A stretch of DNA of 64,000 nt from Xestospongia muta (taxonomy: Eukaryota; Porifera; Demospongiae; Haplosclerida; Petrosiidae). Below, in pieces: positions 1 through 11,675 of the stretch. The stretch covers positions 13,640,192-13,704,191 of the forward strand of contig OY848917.1 of NCBI GenBank assembly GCA_963693285.1, written 5' to 3'. Both the position numbers and the translations under genes were made by a program. Numbering within the stretch: position 1 is the first letter of the stretch; each line of letters opens with the position of its first letter. Under the pieces are notes generated by a model that did not search any database, had not been told where the DNA came from, and saw nothing but the letters and a program-made list of their open reading frames with translations.

Positions 1-2
1 TA

Positions 3-1429
3 GAAGAGTTACCTATAATACAAAGATTTCGTCTCCGGATGATGAGATACCAATATGACATTAAACACGTTCCTGGAAAAGAACTGAACACTGCTGATTT
101 CCTATCAAGATCACCATTACCAAATACTGGAATTTCTGAATTACAAGAAGAGACAGAAGCGTATATCAATCTTATAGTGAGCCATCTGCCAGCAACAGAT
201 AGAAGATTAACTGAGATAAAGGAACATCAAGAGAAAGACCCAACACTACAAAATGGAAAGAGGAAATTCAGCAAGGGAGGAGAAAGAGGAAGAGTATGAG
301 ATTTGGAGATTTATCAATTCATAATGGACTGATGATGAGAAGTAACAGAATAGTGATCCCAAAAGACCTTCAGCAGGAAGTGTTGTTGCAACTACACTCT
401 GGTCATCAGGGAATACACAAATGTAAGGAAAGAGCTCGCTGCTCAGTTTGGTGGCCCGGAATCAATATGGATATAGAAGAATACATCAAGAAGTGTAGAG
501 TATGTTGTCAGTTTCAACGACCACGATTTGAACCATTATGCCCTTCAGAACTACCAGATACACCTTGGCAAAAAGTTGGGACTGATCTGTTTGAATGGAA
601 ACAGGTATCATACTTACTTGTTATTGATTACTATTCCAGATTCATTGAAATAGCGAAACTATCTTCAACTACCTCCAGAGGAGTTATTAATCACCTTAAA
701 TCCATATTTGCTAGACATGGAATTCCCCAGATAGTGGTCTCTGATAACGGACCACAATATTCGTCGTCTGAGTTCGCCCAATTTGCAAGGGACTACAAAT
801 TTAACCATATTACCAGTAGCTCACATTTTCCACAAGCAAATGGAGAATCTGAAAGAGCTGTTCAAACTGTGAAAGGACTACTTAAACGATCTAATTATCC
901 ATATTTAGCCTTACTTGCTTATCGCTCTACTCTCCTGAAATTAGGCTATAGTCCAGCTGAGTTATTAATGGGAAGAGCATTGAGAACCACTGTACCCATC
1001 TTACTAGAACAGCTTCAACCTAAACTGCTAAACAATAATAAGCTCAAGAAAAAAGATAAAGAACTGAAAATTAAACAGAAAGAAAATTATGATAACAGAC
1101 ATAAGACATCCGAACGAGATATTTTAGAACCTGGAGATGAAGTATGGATATATGATCAAGGAGTTTCTGGAGAAGTGACAAATGAACGAGGACCCAGATC
1201 ATATCAAGTTCAAACATCAACAGGAGTTGTCAGAAGAAATCAACGTGACTTAAACAGACTTCCAAGTCAAGATGTACACTCGAGTGGAGATGAGACACCA
1301 CCCATTACTCAGTTTAGTACTTCTGGTGATACATCATCTCAACTAAGGAGAAGTTTGAGACAGTCGAAACCACCTGACCAATTTGGAGTCTGGTTGAACA
1401 GTGTCCACCAGAACTGGGGGGAGATGTAG
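3..1429 (+). pseudogene. Ty3/gypsy retrotransposon pol, 3' part (RNase H end and integrase)
   Basis: Frame 3-299 is open to the window edge and carries the end of an RNase H region, with the HVPGKELNTADFLSRS motif typical of Ty3/gypsy pol. A frameshift near 250-296 leads into the integrase frame (296-1429, 377 residues). There, an HHCC zinc-binding module is visible (H37, H41, C67, C70), followed by a DDE core with D97 (GTDLFEW), D150 (SDNGPQY) and E186 (GESERAV), then a basic C-terminal tail. The element would insert retrotransposon cDNA. Protease and reverse transcriptase must lie before the window. Just after the stop comes a purine run and a likely 3' LTR. The frameshift marks this copy as inactive. 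Family assignment is strong; the lineage within gypsy is not determined. Confidence 0.93.
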
Positions 1430-1579
1430 TATCCCTTGGACTTTGTACTTTGGACCTTGAATTATAATATTCATGAGTTTGTTTAGTATATATAATGGTA
1501 CATTTGTTTGAGAAACAGTTATTATGGAGTTGAGAACTTTACATCCTTTACCTAAAGTGTAATGAACTGTTGATCTACA
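1415..1579 (+). repeat. Polypurine tract and candidate 3' LTR of the gypsy element
   Basis: A G-rich purine run at 1415-1424 directly follows integrase and overlaps its last codons, as in many Ty3/gypsy elements. It is followed by TG at 1425, the usual first bases of an LTR. A CA at about 1578-1579 would give an LTR of about 155 bp, but the 5' LTR is outside the window, so the end cannot be tested here. Confidence 0.35.
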
Positions 1580-1715
1580 TAGTCTCCATTTTTAATACTA
1601 TACTAATTCAATGGATTTCAGTGGTAGTTATAGCGCAAACACGAGCATCACTTTTTCTATATCCTTGAGACTTCACTTCAGCTGACATTTGCCTTTATTC
1701 TGATATACTCCAGTT

Positions 1716-1857
1716 CAACTATAGTAATAATAGGTAATAACTACATTTGAGCTACTACCATTTTTCTCTCCAGTTGATTAAACATAAGTAGTATTGTTTT
1801 GTTTCTCCAAGCTCTCCTTCCATTCATCAGTATCTGCAAGCATATTTAGATATATTA
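1716..1857 (+). repeat. Direct repeat, copy 1 (flanks the Crypton-like pseudogene)
   Basis: About 140 bp that recur in the same orientation at 2922-3067 with few mismatches. Shared landmarks are taataataggtaataacta and gctctccttccattcatcag. The pair brackets the DUF3504 pseudogene, so it may be the terminal direct repeats of a mobile unit or a duplicated flank. Confidence 0.85.
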
Positions 1858-2720
1858 TAAGCGAAGTGTTAAGAAGTACCACACTGTACGAATCAATGTT
1901 TTTGGGTCACTGTCACTGAGCTGATTTGTTCCAAATAGCTGCTCTTCATCACCATCACTTTAACTACTTGATGTATTAGGCTTTTGCCCTTTACCCATCG
2001 ATCGAAGTTGCTTCCTTCTTGCTGCAAGTGTTGCTCTGGACATTATGAACTCTTTGTCAGTAATTATATTGAATTGAGCACCATTCTGGCTTAGATGTCG
2101 GTTGAAACTTCAATGAAATGAAGTAAGGGAATCTGGCTCGTATGGTTCTCCATTTTTTTGACAATTTCCTTGAAAAAAAACTCCAAGCAAACAGTCCAAT
2201 TCCTTAGTTGGAATTTCAGCCATACTCCTGTTTTCTCCTCGACTCAAACAGAATTGTTCCCATATTTTCATATCAGAAACTGTCTTTTTTCTAGTGTTCA
2301 GGTTTGCTTGATTTTCTATGAATTGACGTAGGTCACTTTCTTCTTCAATTGGCTTATAGGTAGCATTATCCCATTCCTTTGTACCCCTAACTAAGTCTTG
2401 GGGATAATAGAACTCATCACTCTCAGAAAACATCCTATACAATACCAGTGGCGTATCCATGATAGGGCATGGTAGGGCATTTGCCCTACCAACTGCTGCT
2501 GGCTCAGTTAATTCAGAATGTCATAACAATGTTATTATTATAAAGTAATTAATTAATTGACCACACCCATCATGAATATATTTAACTCTGAAATTTTCGG
2601 CCGCGCTTGGCGCGGCATTTCTGATGCCCTACCATCTTAAAATTCCTACCTACGCCACTGTACAATACACTGAACACAGTTACTGAGGCTGAGCTAGCCC
2701 CAGCTGCTATGCTTAAGTGG
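1858..2720 (-). pseudogene. Crypton-type tyrosine recombinase fragment (DUF3504-like)
   Basis: On the minus strand 2460-2110 encodes NTRKKTVSDMKIWEQFC ... EIPTKELDCLLGVFF ... YEPDSLTSFH, the N-terminal helical region of DUF3504/Crypton-derived proteins (ZMYM, QRICH1 and relatives). After one in-frame stop, the homology continues downstream: a NRHLSQNGAQFNI segment, then DEEQLFGTNQLSDSDPKTL and RTVWYFLT, close to the family's DPxxLLxTxWxxNT segment. The catalytic recombinase half is missing. The apparent start codon near 2459 lies inside an inserted MITE (2446-2660). On the far side of the insertion the same frame stays open to about 2710. Family call is from memory of the domain; the copy is clearly broken. 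Confidence 0.75.
2446..2660. mobile_element. hAT-type MITE with perfect 8-bp target site duplication
   Basis: 215-bp element with inverted ends CAGTGGCGTA (2446) and TACGCCACTG (ending 2660), flanked by identical 8-bp TACAATAC at 2438-2445 and 2661-2668. Subterminal inverted gccctacc motifs are also present. CAGTGGCG-type ends with 8-bp duplications are diagnostic of hAT elements. It has no coding capacity and has inserted into the Crypton-like coding sequence. Confidence 0.93.
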
Positions 2721-2921
2721 TTGCTATAGACACAGATGGTTGCTATCTAAACTGACCAATTAAATTCATGTACGCAAATAAATTGTGCAAGTTTGAACTG
2801 TATTTAAACAACTTGTAGATTGAAAGATTAGATAAGATAAGAGAAGGGCAATAACCTTTTGTCAATATGGGAGAATATTGCCCACTAATTGACCAATCAG
2901 ATTTGAGTATGTTTTCAAAAC

Positions 2922-3067
2922 TCAACTAGTCTAATAATAATAGGTAATAACTACATTTCAGCTACTACTAGTTTTCTCTCCAGTTGATTAAACATAAGTA
3001 GTGTTGTTTTGTTTCTCCAAGCTCTCCTTCCATTCATCAGTATCTGCAAGCATATTAAGATATATTG
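2922..3067 (+). repeat. Direct repeat, copy 2
   Basis: Same-orientation copy of 1716-1857, about 1.2 kb downstream of it, on the other side of the Crypton-like fragment. Confidence 0.85.
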
Positions 3068-3987
3068 TACAACTTAAGAGATTATATGATAACTTACTGG
3101 CTATTTTAGTAAACTTTTGACAATGCATATGTAGTCAAATTTTTTTAGATGTTTGCTTCTAAATGAGTTTTCAATTGATCAATCCTGACCTTCTTGACAC
3201 TTTATTGATCCAACAATATATAATTATAATGTTAGATATTAAATTGAATGAAAACTATACCTTCACATTCATTATGAATTAATTTCAAATGTTTATGCAG
3301 TCCAGATATACTTCAATACTGCAATCAAGACAGTGTGAGCAAATGAAGACTACCTTCACCAACGACAACTAATAGACGATCACAATATTTTAAGAGTAAA
3401 CACTCACAATCACGTTTTAAAGTAATTCATAGCTTTATTGAATGATGTCATTTACAACAAAATTCACTGATGTCATGATGATCGTTATTGTTGGAAAAGT
3501 TCGTGTCTTTAGGCACTTGTGTATTCTCACCTTCTTCTCATTTCACTTGACTGTTGCATGACTACACACATGGATATAATATTCATTTAATTACTGAGAT
3601 TATGAATGTATTTAGCACTCTTAAATGGTTCACAGCTTCTACAGTGTTCTGACATAAATTGATGCTTTCTTACTAAGAAACATAATGTTTGTATGTACCA
3701 CCTATATTAACATACTCCAGAGACAAGTCAGTGTTATTCTGTGTCTCTCCCTATTTATATGTTTATATATATACATCAACTCACACAGGCATATACAAAA
3801 AAATTACAGATTACACAGAACCTAGATCAACAAATGATTACAGTTGAGGTACAGGGCAGATAAAGCTTCATTAATCTAGATTTCTGTATATGTGAGATAA
3901 CTCAATACAAGAGTGTGTCTAAGTAATCTCCATCAATAGTAGAGTACAGAAAAATTACACAACAATTTTTCATTATCTCTTTACTAG
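3068..3987. other. AT-rich stretch with no recognisable gene
   Basis: No ORF with family resemblance on either strand. It should contain the upstream intron of the GT92 exon at 3988, whose acceptor (ctag) ends here. I looked for a membrane-anchor first exon like that at 39708 and found none. Confidence 0.5.
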
Positions 3988-5067
3988 ATAAGAAGACTGG
4001 CATACTATGATGATCGTCTTGGAAGTCCTACTATTGTACTGATAGCTATGCACAATGATACTGTTCAACATCTAAAATATTATGCTCAGATTGTATACAA
4101 GACAGAAAAAAGATGTGTTCCTTTAAGAAAGTTAAAAAGTGGAAGACTTGATTTGAAGCATGTTCTTCCAGAAATATATGTGAACTACTTGTTAAGAACT
4201 GATGGAAAACTTCCTAATAAACCACCTCTCTATCTAAGAGTGACTTCAAATAAAAGATGTGCTAATGAAGAAGAATTGTCTGATCCCATATTGGTAAAGT
4301 ATGGAAAAAATGATAAACATGTCCCATTTGGTGTATGCTTACACAAAGCATTATTTTCAATCACTAATCCTCAGTTGTTGGTTGATTGGATAGAAATACA
4401 TAAACAGTTAGGAGCTGAGATAATTACAGTCTATTTAGAAAATGTACCAGAAAGTATTGCAAAGGCTGTTCAACCTTATATCAAGGATGGTCTGTTAGAG
4501 TTACTAGACTGGAACTTGAAAAAAAGAACTCGAGATTTTGGACAATCTGGTGTCATGAATGATTGCTTATATCGTAATCTTTATCGAGTAGAGTATCTTG
4601 GAATGTATGATTTAGATGAAGTGATAGTGCCTCAAAAAAATGATTCGTGGCATGAAATGATAGAATACCTGAATAGTCATTACAATTTGGATAAGTATGC
4701 TTCACTAATTTTTCAATGTTGTCCATGGCATGTTAGTACTCGTGACAAAGTAATAGGTAACAATATGTCACTTTGTCAAAATGCAAGTTTACCAATCTAC
4801 TTCACACGGACAATGAGAGATAAAGTTCCTGCTGATCATTCAAAATTGATGATAGCACCTGCTCGTACAATATCAGTACAAGTTCATCATATTGATCATC
4901 AGACTACACAACGTTTGGACAAGCATTTCTTTGTACCAAAAGAACTTGGTCTATGCCATCATTATTCGAGATCTCGTTCACCAAAAAATATATTTTATAG
5001 CAATATAATGGCTCGTTATAAAAAACAAGTTCTTGAAGGAATAAGGAAACACATGTGTCCTCTATAA
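3988..5067 (+). CDS. GT92 (DUF23) family glycosyltransferase, main exon; first exon not found
   Basis: The exon starts after acceptor ttactag with IRRLAYYDDRLGS and runs without a break to the stop at 5065-5067 (359 codons). GT92 signatures: the VPFGVCLHKAL region, NPQLLVDWIEIHKQLGAEI, GLLELLDWNL, the GQSGVMNDCLYRNLYRVEYL block and the DLDEVIVPQ acidic motif expected to bind the metal-nucleotide sugar. Members transfer galactose or related sugars in the Golgi. From about 4135 on it is nearly identical to the gene at 39708-41916, and the homology continues through the 3' flank to 5304. The N-terminal 40 residues differ more. The paralogue's membrane-anchor exon has no counterpart within reach here, so this is either a gene with a distant first exon or a truncated duplicate. 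Confidence 0.85.
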   Translation: MRRLAYYDDRLGSPTIVLIAMHNDTVQHLKYYAQIVYKTEKRCVPLRKLKSGRLDLKHVLPEIYVNYLLRTDGKLPNKPPLYLRVTSNKRCANEEELSDPILVKYGKNDKHVPFGVCLHKALFSITNPQLLVDWIEIHKQLGAEIITVYLENVPESIAKAVQPYIKDGLLELLDWNLKKRTRDFGQSGVMNDCLYRNLYRVEYLGMYDLDEVIVPQKNDSWHEMIEYLNSHYNLDKYASLIFQCCPWHVSTRDKVIGNNMSLCQNASLPIYFTRTMRDKVPADHSKLMIAPARTISVQVHHIDHQTTQRLDKHFFVPKELGLCHHYSRSRSPKNIFYSNIMARYKKQVLEGIRKHMCPL

Positions 5068-5304
5068 CTGTATTCAATTATTTTTCTTGTATACATAAGT
5101 CACTAGAATTGTCTAGTTTGCTTTTGAACATTTTTTTTCTACTCAATGGTTTTACATACAAATTAATTGTCAATCATTTATAATAATACTCATGAGTTAA
5201 ACTATAGTAGTTAACTGTACACCAATTATTTCAATTATGTTGTATATATAAACGTACACAGAGCGCATTAATGTAGCTGTATTGTAATTAGGTTCTTTCT
5301 TTCA

Positions 5305-5521
5305 CATGGACAATGAGAGATAAAGTTGCTGGTGATCATCCAAAACTAATGATAAAGCCTGCACTTACAATATCAGTACAAGTTCATAATATTAATTATC
5401 CTTGGACTGCATGGTTTTGGTTTTATATCAATGTACCAGAAGAAATTATGGCTCGTTATGAAAGACCAGTTTTGGAAGGAATAAGGAAACGTATTTGTCA
5501 TGTTTCTATAAAAAAGAAATA
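5305..5521 (+). pseudogene. GT92 glycosyltransferase C-terminal fragment
   Basis: Encodes TRTMRDKVAGDHPKLM ... ISVQVHNINY ... IMARYERPVLEGIRKR, a copy of the last part of the adjacent GT92 exon with a short internal deletion. It starts abruptly at 5305 where the 3'-flank homology to the 41917-42155 region ends, so it is a third, truncated piece of the tandem duplication. Confidence 0.8.
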
Positions 5522-5633
5522 GTTTATATGTCATTTATATAAATATTTTCAAATATATGGTATCTAATAGCCATTATATACACTTTTGAAATTTCAATTA
5601 AATTATTGGGTATATGGTCATTAGGGATTGGAG

Positions 5634-6377
5634 AACTATACTTGTCCGAGTTGAGTTGAGCCCTTCATTAAAAAAAAGGTGTTGTATGCATGGAATGTAA
5701 AGTCAGGTATTTTCTCACCTACTTTATCCACTTAGCACTGAAGTACATTTTAATGTTATTCATTACTTTTTCACGTGAATGTCATGCGAACAGACCACGT
5801 TTTTCCACGTGTTTGTGAAGATACAAGGGGAAGAGACTGAGGTTACAAACAAAGCAAAGGAGGTTGTTGCAAATGTCTATGACTATTTCGAGGAACTCCA
5901 CAGGCGTCAACGTACTCGAGGACCTCTTAAAGAAACTGCTGATGCCACAGGAATTTCACGTGCCAGCATCATTTGTTAAAAGGTTTTTTTTAGAACCACA
6001 GCGGCTTTATAGCTGCCTTAAATCGCAAAAGACAATATCTTATTATTATTTTAATAGTAATAATTATTATAATAGAACGTTTGTTCATATAATTAGAACT
6101 GTAATTTTGAATTGCCACGTGACACACAGCTGACTTCTCAAGGTGAAAAGTGTTATTCGAAGGTGTGGAATTTGAAGTATGACGAAGGTATGCCATTGAA
6201 AATGTATGGAGTTTATAGTTTGCCACTTTCTCGTAGCACTAGAGAGCCAAATTTTATATATAAATAGCGCATTTGCAAGCTGAATTGATTGGTGCAAGTT
6301 CCATGCGGATAGCACGTAAAACGGCAAAGTTATTTACATGTCTGGGTAGCTCAACTCAACTCGGACAGAGTATAGTT
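5634..6377 (+). mobile_element. Small TIR element with transposase N-terminal fragment (Tc1/mariner-like)
   Basis: Inverted ends of about 27 bp: left 5634-5661 contains tgtccgagttgagttgagc; right 6349-6377 contains its complement, flanked by TA-rich sequence that fits a TA target. Inside, 5779-5979 encodes a short product with EVVANVYDYFEEL and KETADATGISRASI, a helix-turn-helix region as found at the start of IS630/Tc1-mariner-type transposases. The DDE domain is absent, so this is an internally deleted, non-autonomous copy. The superfamily call rests on the HTH and the TA flanks. Confidence 0.65.
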
Positions 6378-7412
6378 GCATATATATATTTAGTATAGTC
6401 TGGTGTTGCAGACTGTTTGCATAGAGAAGAATCGTTTGAGGACACGTGCAAATGGGTTTTGTACAGCCTGCAAACTCTTTCTCACTCTCTATCGTATCTG
6501 TTTTCATGATTCAACCACAGTCTTACATTTTATATATAGAGCTTTATTTAATACATTACATTATTTGAGTAATTGGATTTTATACATGTACATCTAAATA
6601 AACTAAAAACCAAAATTAGGACATTCGGACCCAGATTTAACTTATATTAATATTTTTCAAAGTTACACCTAATATGTAATTTAAAAATTTCTGTTATATA
6701 CAACTTATTCAATAGAATGCTCAATTGCTGGTATCGGTCATTTGTAATCACAAATTGTCCAATCCCACAAATGTTTAATAGAATGTGTCAATTGAACGTA
6801 GGGTGTTAGTATCAAATACTGTACAGTTAGTATTAACTTTACATATTGCACATATTTTTTGTACTGAAAATGCTATAAAAGTAGATTTTACTGGTAATGA
6901 GATCATATTGATCAGTGTATGATCAGTGTATATTTCCGCCATTTCATATTCTGAAAATCGATTTCCGCCATTACGCGCCGAAATCTTCCTAAGAAATGAA
7001 AATTCAAAAAACCAAAAAACCAATATTTTTTCGATTGAGTTAGGTCAGAGCGGTTGACTATTATCAATAAAATAGGACTTTGTCCTGCTTGTGTTCCCAA
7101 TTCGTCTCTCTATCTCTGATCTTTGACTCTCTGACGTTAGTCGCAGTGAGGTTTGACCCGTTCTTGCATTGTTACTCACTCTCAAGAATTGGTCCTACAG
7201 GCTCTAACCTGGTAGGTATTTTGTCTCAAAGTTGACTTTTGTCAGTTTGTCTAATACATTATATATATGGTATAAATTACGTCTCTACCTGTATACCCTT
7301 TCTTTCAAATGTTGTATAGTATACCTCTTCATATTTAAAGTAAAGTATATATATATAATCAGGCAAATCAGATTACTATTGTGCAATATTATATATTAAC
7401 ATCAGTTAAATC
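6378..7412. other. Intergenic, possible 5' leader of integrase A
   Basis: No supported ORF. A short tandem gatcagtgtat (6910-6931) is visible. The 7080-7220 part is less AT-rich and ends in a good donor (ctg|gtaggt), so it could be a non-coding first exon of the gene that starts at 7413. Confidence 0.35.
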
Positions 7413-9091
7413 ATGTCGGTGCGATTGATTGATATTGAAGACTTGGTTATACTGAAAATTGAACAAGAACAATGGACTCACGAAGACTTGTCAGAGTACT
7501 TAAAAAAAGATTTCCAAACATCAAGGAGGCTAGCATATGATCTATTGAGAGGTTTTGCAACTTAAAAAATATTCACAAAACCTCCAGGCCAACTTATCTT
7601 CAGCTAAATAATGCTGTTAGCAGGGCAGTTCATAAGGTGAATTATTTAATCAAGGGATAAGCTTGCAATTGCTTTCTTATATTATGCATAGGTTGGACCT
7701 GTCTATGGTCGAAAGACAATAACTGGCTTTTTGGCATCGGAAGGAATGCGTGCTTCTGAGGTCCGTGTAGGAAAAGTTTTAAAAGATATTACTCCTGTTT
7801 ATCATCAAGCAAGACGAAAAGACACAGCGAGGAAGTTGAATCCTATTCCATATATAGCTCAATATTTTGGGCAAAAATTACACATCGATCAAAATGAGAA
7901 GTTAGTCAGATATGGAGTAACTCACATTTGTTGCATCGATGGATTTAGTAGGCAAATTGTCAGTTTTGCTAGTATGCCTTTAAAGAACAACTTGGAGATC
8001 TATGAACATGTCTTTAGGTAAGATCACAAGAAAATGCCATATAAGATTGGCAGGATGATTTGGTAAATTTGCCAATTACTTGAAGACATACATGTAATCA
8101 TGCATGCATGTATGAAAAGTGATAAATCAATCTTCAATCCACCAAAAAGTACTTACAAAATTTACTTCTAAATAACCTATTACTATACAGTAAACTTTCT
8201 ATATTGAAGTACATCAAATGCCTTATAGACATTCAGATGAAAGCATTGCATGCATTAAGTGATATAGTGCATGTGATATAGCTAGTTATAGGACCTTATA
8301 GGAATCATCATATCAGGTTTCTTTTTATGTAGACCTCTGCTATTGAATTTTGGTATTTGGGATCAAGTGTGTGTTGATAAGGGAAAGGAATGGTATCTTT
8401 TGTTGTTTATTCAAGAAAAACTCAGCCACATTAGATATGACAAAGGAAAGCTCCACACTTACAGACACCTTCAACGATGGTAAGTTGCATGCAATCAAGT
8501 AAATTTCTTATAATCTACTCTTAATTGCAGAATCATGTGGTTGAGAGAATGCGGGAAGAATTTAATTCAAGGGTAAATTATCCCATCAAGCAATGTTTAA
8601 CAGAAATGGAGAATGACCATGTAATAGATATGGTTAATGACACACATAAATTTTGTGTGTCTTGGGTAACTATTAGAGTTGCAAATGTTGGGACAACAAT
8701 TGTTATAAAATCTTGGAATAATCATCGTATTCCGAGTAAGTTTCACAACATGTATTTTAGTTGATATTGTCTTACAGAAAAGGGTATACCTGACATACTT
8801 ATGAAGAAAAAGAATGACGTGGTTCCTGTTATGCCCACTCTGATTCCAGTAGTCAGTGACGCTGTTCGAGAATATGAGGCTCTGGGTGGCTCACTAACAA
8901 GATCCAGTTCTTTTGGTATTGATCCTTTGGAATCAAGTCCTGTTCTAAAGGAGAGAAGGCAAGAGCTATTTCATTCACAATATCCACAGTTTGACCCTGT
9001 ATTTTACAGCTGTGTTAATGATAAAAGTCATATCTTTCGCAAATGTGTGCTATACTTCATTTACATAACAGAATATCTTTCACAATATTAG
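7413..9091 (+). pseudogene. Integrase A: five-exon DDE integrase-core gene, lightly damaged
   Basis: Exons by homology and GT-AG sites: 7413-7636, 7692-8017, 8333-8479, 8531-8735, 8778-9091. Exon 1 is N-terminal DNA-binding-like (MSVRLIDIEDLVILK...). Exon 2 carries the first catalytic Asp (HIDQNEK, then CCIDGFSRQIV), exon 3 the second (CVDKGKEWYL), exon 4 the Glu (NHVVERMREEFNSRVNYPIK). Exon 5 is the conserved C-terminal tail (SLTRSSSFGIDPLE). This matches a family of animal integrase-core-domain proteins known from many fish and invertebrate genomes. Damage: a one-base shift in an A run and a TGA in exon 1, and a one-base phase mismatch between exons 3 and 4; exons 2, 3, 4 and 5 are otherwise open. 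It is followed at once by the RING gene on the same strand. Confidence 0.8.
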
Positions 9092-9107
9092 CATGATGTT
9101 TTCTTGC

Positions 9108-10403
9108 TGTAATTGTCTGTTGAAGTTCAAAGTTCATTAATAAGAACCCGAGTTATTTTACGCAAGCGCAGTTAGTACACGTTGCCAGGTTCCTGCTATC
9201 TTACGATTACATGGTATCAGACTTCATCTCACCTACTTTGATCTTTTTGACTCATTAAGGCTATATCACATCGTCTGGGCACTATATTGTGAGCTAAAAC
9301 ACATTTCACTCAATAAACTATCCTGGTGTTTCTCTCTAAGTTGATTGTTATTATAATACGTCGTCATCGGTTGTTCTCGATCGAAAACTGTTCGATTTGG
9401 ATTAAAACGTGTCTGTAAACTCTCTTGTGAGTTAATCTAACAAGCTTAAACTTAGTCTCAGGCAGGATCGAGTTGTAATATTATAGTCAGTTTATCTAAT
9501 TGTTAGCTAGTGTTAGCCCCCCATAAGGGACCATTGACCTAATTTTGGCATTTTGGTATAACCAACAGACTAGCGACTGTATCTCTCTCCAGTTGAGTTT
9601 TGACAGTCCAATTGTCACAAGACTTAACCAATCTAGTTTGCCTTGCTTTTGTGGTGTAATGTAATTTATTGTCTCTCGATATAGTTAACTCACTGGTACT
9701 CTTTCTCTCCCTGTCAGTTTGTCTAGGAACACCCTAGTTTGACCAGTGCTGTCTTTCTCTCTGGAGTTGTATGCCATTGATCCACCTTGCTTTGGTGTAC
9801 ATTCTCTATCATTTTGTTGTTTGTCCACTCCAAGAATGAGTCGTATTCAAACCCCTCCTCAATCACAGACTGTCACATTTGTCCGTGACCAACAATGCTT
9901 TGAAATAGAATTGTCAACTCGACAAATTTCTTCAAGAATGTTGTTGAGAATGTTTAATGTGAGTGCTAATTGTTTTATTTATTATTCAGTGTTCGAATTG
10001 TTGTAGGTGGATCCTGCAAATGTGTTGTTAAGAGAAGATTTTAGTGCACAGGCTTTCCTACCTGATGACGAAGGGATCTTCCACTTTCATAATCTTCAGT
10101 TCTCACCATTTATCACGATGTTTGTCGAGGGCTCTGATGCTTCGAAAAGTGCTGGTTCCTCTTCAACTCCAACAGTTCGTCCTAATAGCTCTGTACTAGA
10201 TGGTCATCCTTGTTTTCGGTGAGTATTAACAGTGAAGTTGTTCATAGTCAGATTATCTGATATTGTTATAATTGTGTGATCAATTAATTGTAATTTAACT
10301 GTCCTATAATTATTACATCATGTCTACAATATGTAAATAGTAGGCCACAAATTACTGTTTTGTAGTTTTTTTTTTTTAGGCAAGCTTACATAACACTTCC
10401 TGT
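9108..10403 (+). pseudogene. RING accessory gene, left copy, cut off in exon 3 by palindrome I
   Basis: Leader 9108-9835; exon 1 9836-9958 (MSRIQTPPQSQTVTFVRDQ, 41 codons), exon 2 10007-10218 (DPANVLLREDFSAQAFLPDD ... GIFHFHNLQFSPF), exon 3 from 10380, lost after 24 bases at the junction with the inverted repeat. Exons 1 and 2 are open here, whereas the sister copy (25560-27879) has a frameshift in each but retains the 3' exons with the RING fold. The opening resembles the beta-grasp/PB1-like N-terminus of uncharacterised proteins that end in a RING finger. The gene lies 17 bp after integrase A on the same strand, which suggests a shared element. Confidence 0.65.
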
Positions 10404-10689
10404 CGTTGTTGGTTGTTGTTGTTGCTGTTATTATCATTATTATGATCATGGCCATTATTGTTATTGTTATTTTTATTAACATTATTACTAATATTGTTAG
10501 TATTAGTATTAGTTTTGTAGTAGTAGTATTGTTATTGTTATAAGTTGTTTCTAAATTTTATAATAATTTGAAGTTCACTATTGGTTTCTCCATATTGTTT
10601 TAGTAGTAGTATAGTTATTTTAAATAATTGTTGTTGGTTATGTGTGAAACTAATTTAATTTTTGATCCTGTTATTAATTGGTACTGAAA

Positions 10690-11675
10690 GTATAAATGCT
10701 CTCTCTCAAGCAGTACTGAAGCACACTATAAATATTTAAGATATTGTATTGTATCCTCTATTATATGTGCCAAAATATGTTCCTAATCTTATTCCTCATA
10801 CAAAGGAGTTCTGCAAATATATTAAATGTTTAATAAAATATTAACCAGCTGTTCCCAACCTTATATTTATAGAAGTTTAACGCCTGACGTTGATATAGTT
10901 AATGCATTACTGACTAACTTAATTGCATTATTTTTCAATGATCAACTTCCACCTCTGCCTCATACCTGTAAAGATTCTTGTCCCCTACAAATAACCCTGT
11001 GTATAGTCTCATCTCTGAACTGTTTATCATTTAATTTTATTTCTTGAATTAAAAAAAATCATCTGATTCAGACAAAATTACAGATAATATGTTTGAGACT
11101 ATGGCTGTCTCTATCACACCTACTACTACAAACTATTCATTATGTCTATACCTAACAGTTTAGTTCCTTCATCTTAGAAGGTAGTATTTGCTGTACCTAT
11201 AACAAAGGTAAATGGACCTCAATCTGTTGATAGGTTTTGTCCTAGTTCTCTGTCACCCATTATTGATAAGCTACTTGAGAAGAATATTTTATGATATTAA
11301 GCAACAACTTCCAGGAGTCTTGTTCCTTTTTAAATAATTAATAAGTTTTTCTCCCAAAAACATCAACTATCTTAACTCAACTTCTATTCAAGATGATTGG
11401 TATAAATTTTGAACAAGATATCTTCAATTTGCCCAGCTTTCTTTGACTAAAAAATGCTTTCTTAGTGTGCCACATAAAATATTGCTACTAAAATTAGAAA
11501 ATATGGGGATTGGTAACTTTTCTACTGAGATGGATTTGTAACGATTAATCTGGTAGTGTATAATATATGTTATCACAATGGCGTTCATTTAATAGAACTA
11601 CCAGTCATTTCAGGAATACTTCAAGGGTCAGTACCAGGTCACTTGCTATTTCTAATTTACACAGATTATATTACT
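10690..11675 (+). pseudogene. LINE reverse transcriptase remnant (left arm)
   Basis: Scattered frames encode non-LTR reverse transcriptase pieces: KVVFAVPITKVNGPQSVDRF with SSLSPIIDKLLEKNIL (11174-11293), VPHKILLLKLENMGIG (about 11468-11515), and ISGILQGSVPGHLLFLIYTDY (about 11605-11670), which match the family's PVPKxxxPxxxxxxRPISL, DSVPHxxLLxKL and SGVPQGSVLGPLLFLIYI blocks. The catalytic FADD box is missing because the sequence switches to a PARP-like segment. Many stops and shifts. CR1/L2-like by motif style, not proven. Confidence 0.75.

Noticed and set aside
2743..2925. 60-codon minus-strand frame
   Set aside because: No family resemblance, AT-driven composition and no splice or start context.
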